Notes under the pieces: generated by a model
Seen by the model: the letters and a program-made list of their open reading frames with translations, nothing else
Databases searched by the model: none
What the model was told of the DNA's origin: nothing
Position numbers and translations under genes: made by a program
Origin: Absicoccus porci
GTDB taxonomy: Bacteria; Bacillota_I; Bacilli_A; Erysipelotrichales; Erysipelotrichaceae
Assembly (NCBI RefSeq): GCF_003725415.1
Contig: NZ_RJQC01000001.1
Location: forward strand, 155,611 to 219,610
DNA: 64,000 bases
Direction of reading: 5' to 3'
Shown: piece by piece, positions 63,039 to 64,000 of the stretch
How the letters are laid out: every line of letters starts with the position of its first letter
Numbering within the stretch: position 1 is the stretch's first letter

Positions 63039-64000
63039 ATGTTAAAAGAATATCGACAAGAATTACATCAAATTCCCGAGTTGGAATTGGATTTACCAAA
63101 AACACAAACTTATATTAAACAACATTTACAATCCTTACGATGTGAATTGTTTGAACCCATTCCTTCCAGCGTAGTGGCTTATTTTGATTTTGGTAAAAAA
63201 GATACTTTCGCATTTCGAAGTGATATGGATGCCTTACCAGTTCAAGAACAAAATGATCTACCTTATAAGAGTAAGCATCCGGGTTGTATGCATGCTTGTG
63301 GCCATGATGGGCATATGGCCATCTTATTGGGGTTTGCCCAATGGGTAAACGAACAACAAGATCTTCCCCATAATGTATTATTGGTTTTTCAACCCGGAGA
63401 AGAATCGCCAGGTGGTGCCAAATTGATCGTGGATACGGGTATTTTTGAAAAGTTCCATGTAACAAGTATTTTTGGTTTGCATCTTTGGCCTTCCATTGAT
63501 AAAGGAGCCGTGGCGACGCGTCCCAAAGGTCAATTGGCACAGAGTAGTGAAATCCATGTAGATATTGAAGGGAAAACAAGTCATGTGGCCAAAGCCGAAG
63601 AGGGAATCGATGCGATGGTGGCAGGTGCGCATTTCTTATTGCGTTGTTACGAATATGAAAAAAGTATTGATCCAGGTGTTCATCGATTGTTGAAATTTGG
63701 TTTGATGCGCTCTGGTGTGGTTTGTAACTCAATCAGTGGACATACCCATATGGAAGGAACGATGCGTGTATTTGATCCGGTTTTATTTGATGAGATCCAA
63801 CAAAATATCAAACGAATTGCCAACGAAATTGAACAAGAAGAAAAGGTCAAGATCGATGTGCAGTTTAAGAATGGATATCCAGCGGTTATCAATGATGAAG
63901 CCTTGGTTGAGAAGATTTATCAACAAATTCCATATGTCCATCATTTGGAACATCCGGAAATGATTGCGGAAGATTTTGCGTATTATCAACAAGCTTTACC
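63039..64000 (+). CDS. M20D amidohydrolase, likely N-acetyldiaminopimelate deacetylase (partial)
   Basis: The frame opens at ATG 63039 (AAGG upstream) and runs off the window after about 320 codons. MLKEYRQELHQIPELELDLP is the family start; FRSDMDALPV, HACGHDGHM near 87 and PGEESPGGA near 120 hold the metal-binding and catalytic residues; the lid domain includes GKTSHVAKAEEGIDAM. It probably removes the acetyl group added by DapH, as in Bacillus (dapH-ykuR). Divergent position to dapF supports this. The end, about 50 residues, lies outside. Confidence 0.85.
   Translation, partial: MLKEYRQELHQIPELELDLPKTQTYIKQHLQSLRCELFEPIPSSVVAYFDFGKKDTFAFRSDMDALPVQEQNDLPYKSKHPGCMHACGHDGHMAILLGFAQWVNEQQDLPHNVLLVFQPGEESPGGAKLIVDTGIFEKFHVTSIFGLHLWPSIDKGAVATRPKGQLAQSSEIHVDIEGKTSHVAKAEEGIDAMVAGAHFLLRCYEYEKSIDPGVHRLLKFGLMRSGVVCNSISGHTHMEGTMRVFDPVLFDEIQQNIKRIANEIEQEEKVKIDVQFKNGYPAVINDEALVEKIYQQIPYVHHLEHPEMIAEDFAYYQQAL

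Overview
The window looks like the chromosome of a low-GC, Gram-positive gut Firmicute. The host genes recall Erysipelotrichia-type bacteria: a glucitol PTS operon, GlnRS beside GltX, a type III glutamine synthetase and the acetylated diaminopimelate branch. No rRNA or marker gene is present, so the lineage is an inference. A foreign segment of about 17.5 kb (roughly 17.5-35.3 kb) interrupts the host DNA.

Layout. 0-6 kb: sorbitol/glucitol PTS operon (srlD, gutM, srlA, srlE, srlB, cupin, SHOCT protein), then nagA with an orphan mannose-family PTS IIB. 6-8.5 kb: minus-strand P1 peptidase, nitrilase-fold amidohydrolase and HAD phosphatase. 8.5-17.5 kb: mutY, secA, prfB (with a programmed +1 frameshift), a DUF308 protein, and a coupled trio (DJ-1/PfpI, glutamate-cysteine ligase, glutathionylspermidine-synthase-like ligase) suggesting a low-molecular-weight thiol pathway. 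17.5-20.6 kb: a truncated IS256-family element abutting an IS21-family element.

20.6-35.3 kb: a chimeric, decaying Tn916-family remnant. Only the end of the VirB4-like gene, orf15, orf14 and orf13 survive from its transfer module. The place where tet(M) usually lies holds a GntR plus ABC-transporter cassette. Between orf9 and orf7 sits a block recognisable from Inc18-type streptococcal/enterococcal plasmids: omega repressor, epsilon antitoxin, broken zeta toxin, erm(B), a topoisomerase tail and delta/ParA, with two heptad-repeat omega operators. orf7 carries a nonsense codon and xis looks frameshifted. The integrase is intact, and beyond it lie a complete tRNA-Arg(CCT) and the severed 5' half of a second tRNA-Arg(CCT).

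35.3-48 kb: HAD phosphatase, tRNA-Arg(CCG), uracil permease, glnS, flavin reductase-rubredoxin fusion, gltX, Y-family polymerase with a YolD-like partner, a rubredoxin missed by size cut-offs, a broken trkA and an intact trkH. 46.7-61.5 kb is a glutamine hub: glnN-asnB-gltB-gltD-purF on the minus strand, a compact glnA plus an ANTAR RNA-binding regulator on the plus strand, and pyrG. glnN, purF and pyrG each have a strong promoter followed by an intrinsic terminator inside the leader, and the glnN and pyrG leaders share a hairpin with an A1/G4 six-base loop. This suggests that the adjacent ANTAR protein controls glutamine use by antitermination. 61.5-64 kb: dapF-dapH and a divergent M20 deacetylase that runs off the window.
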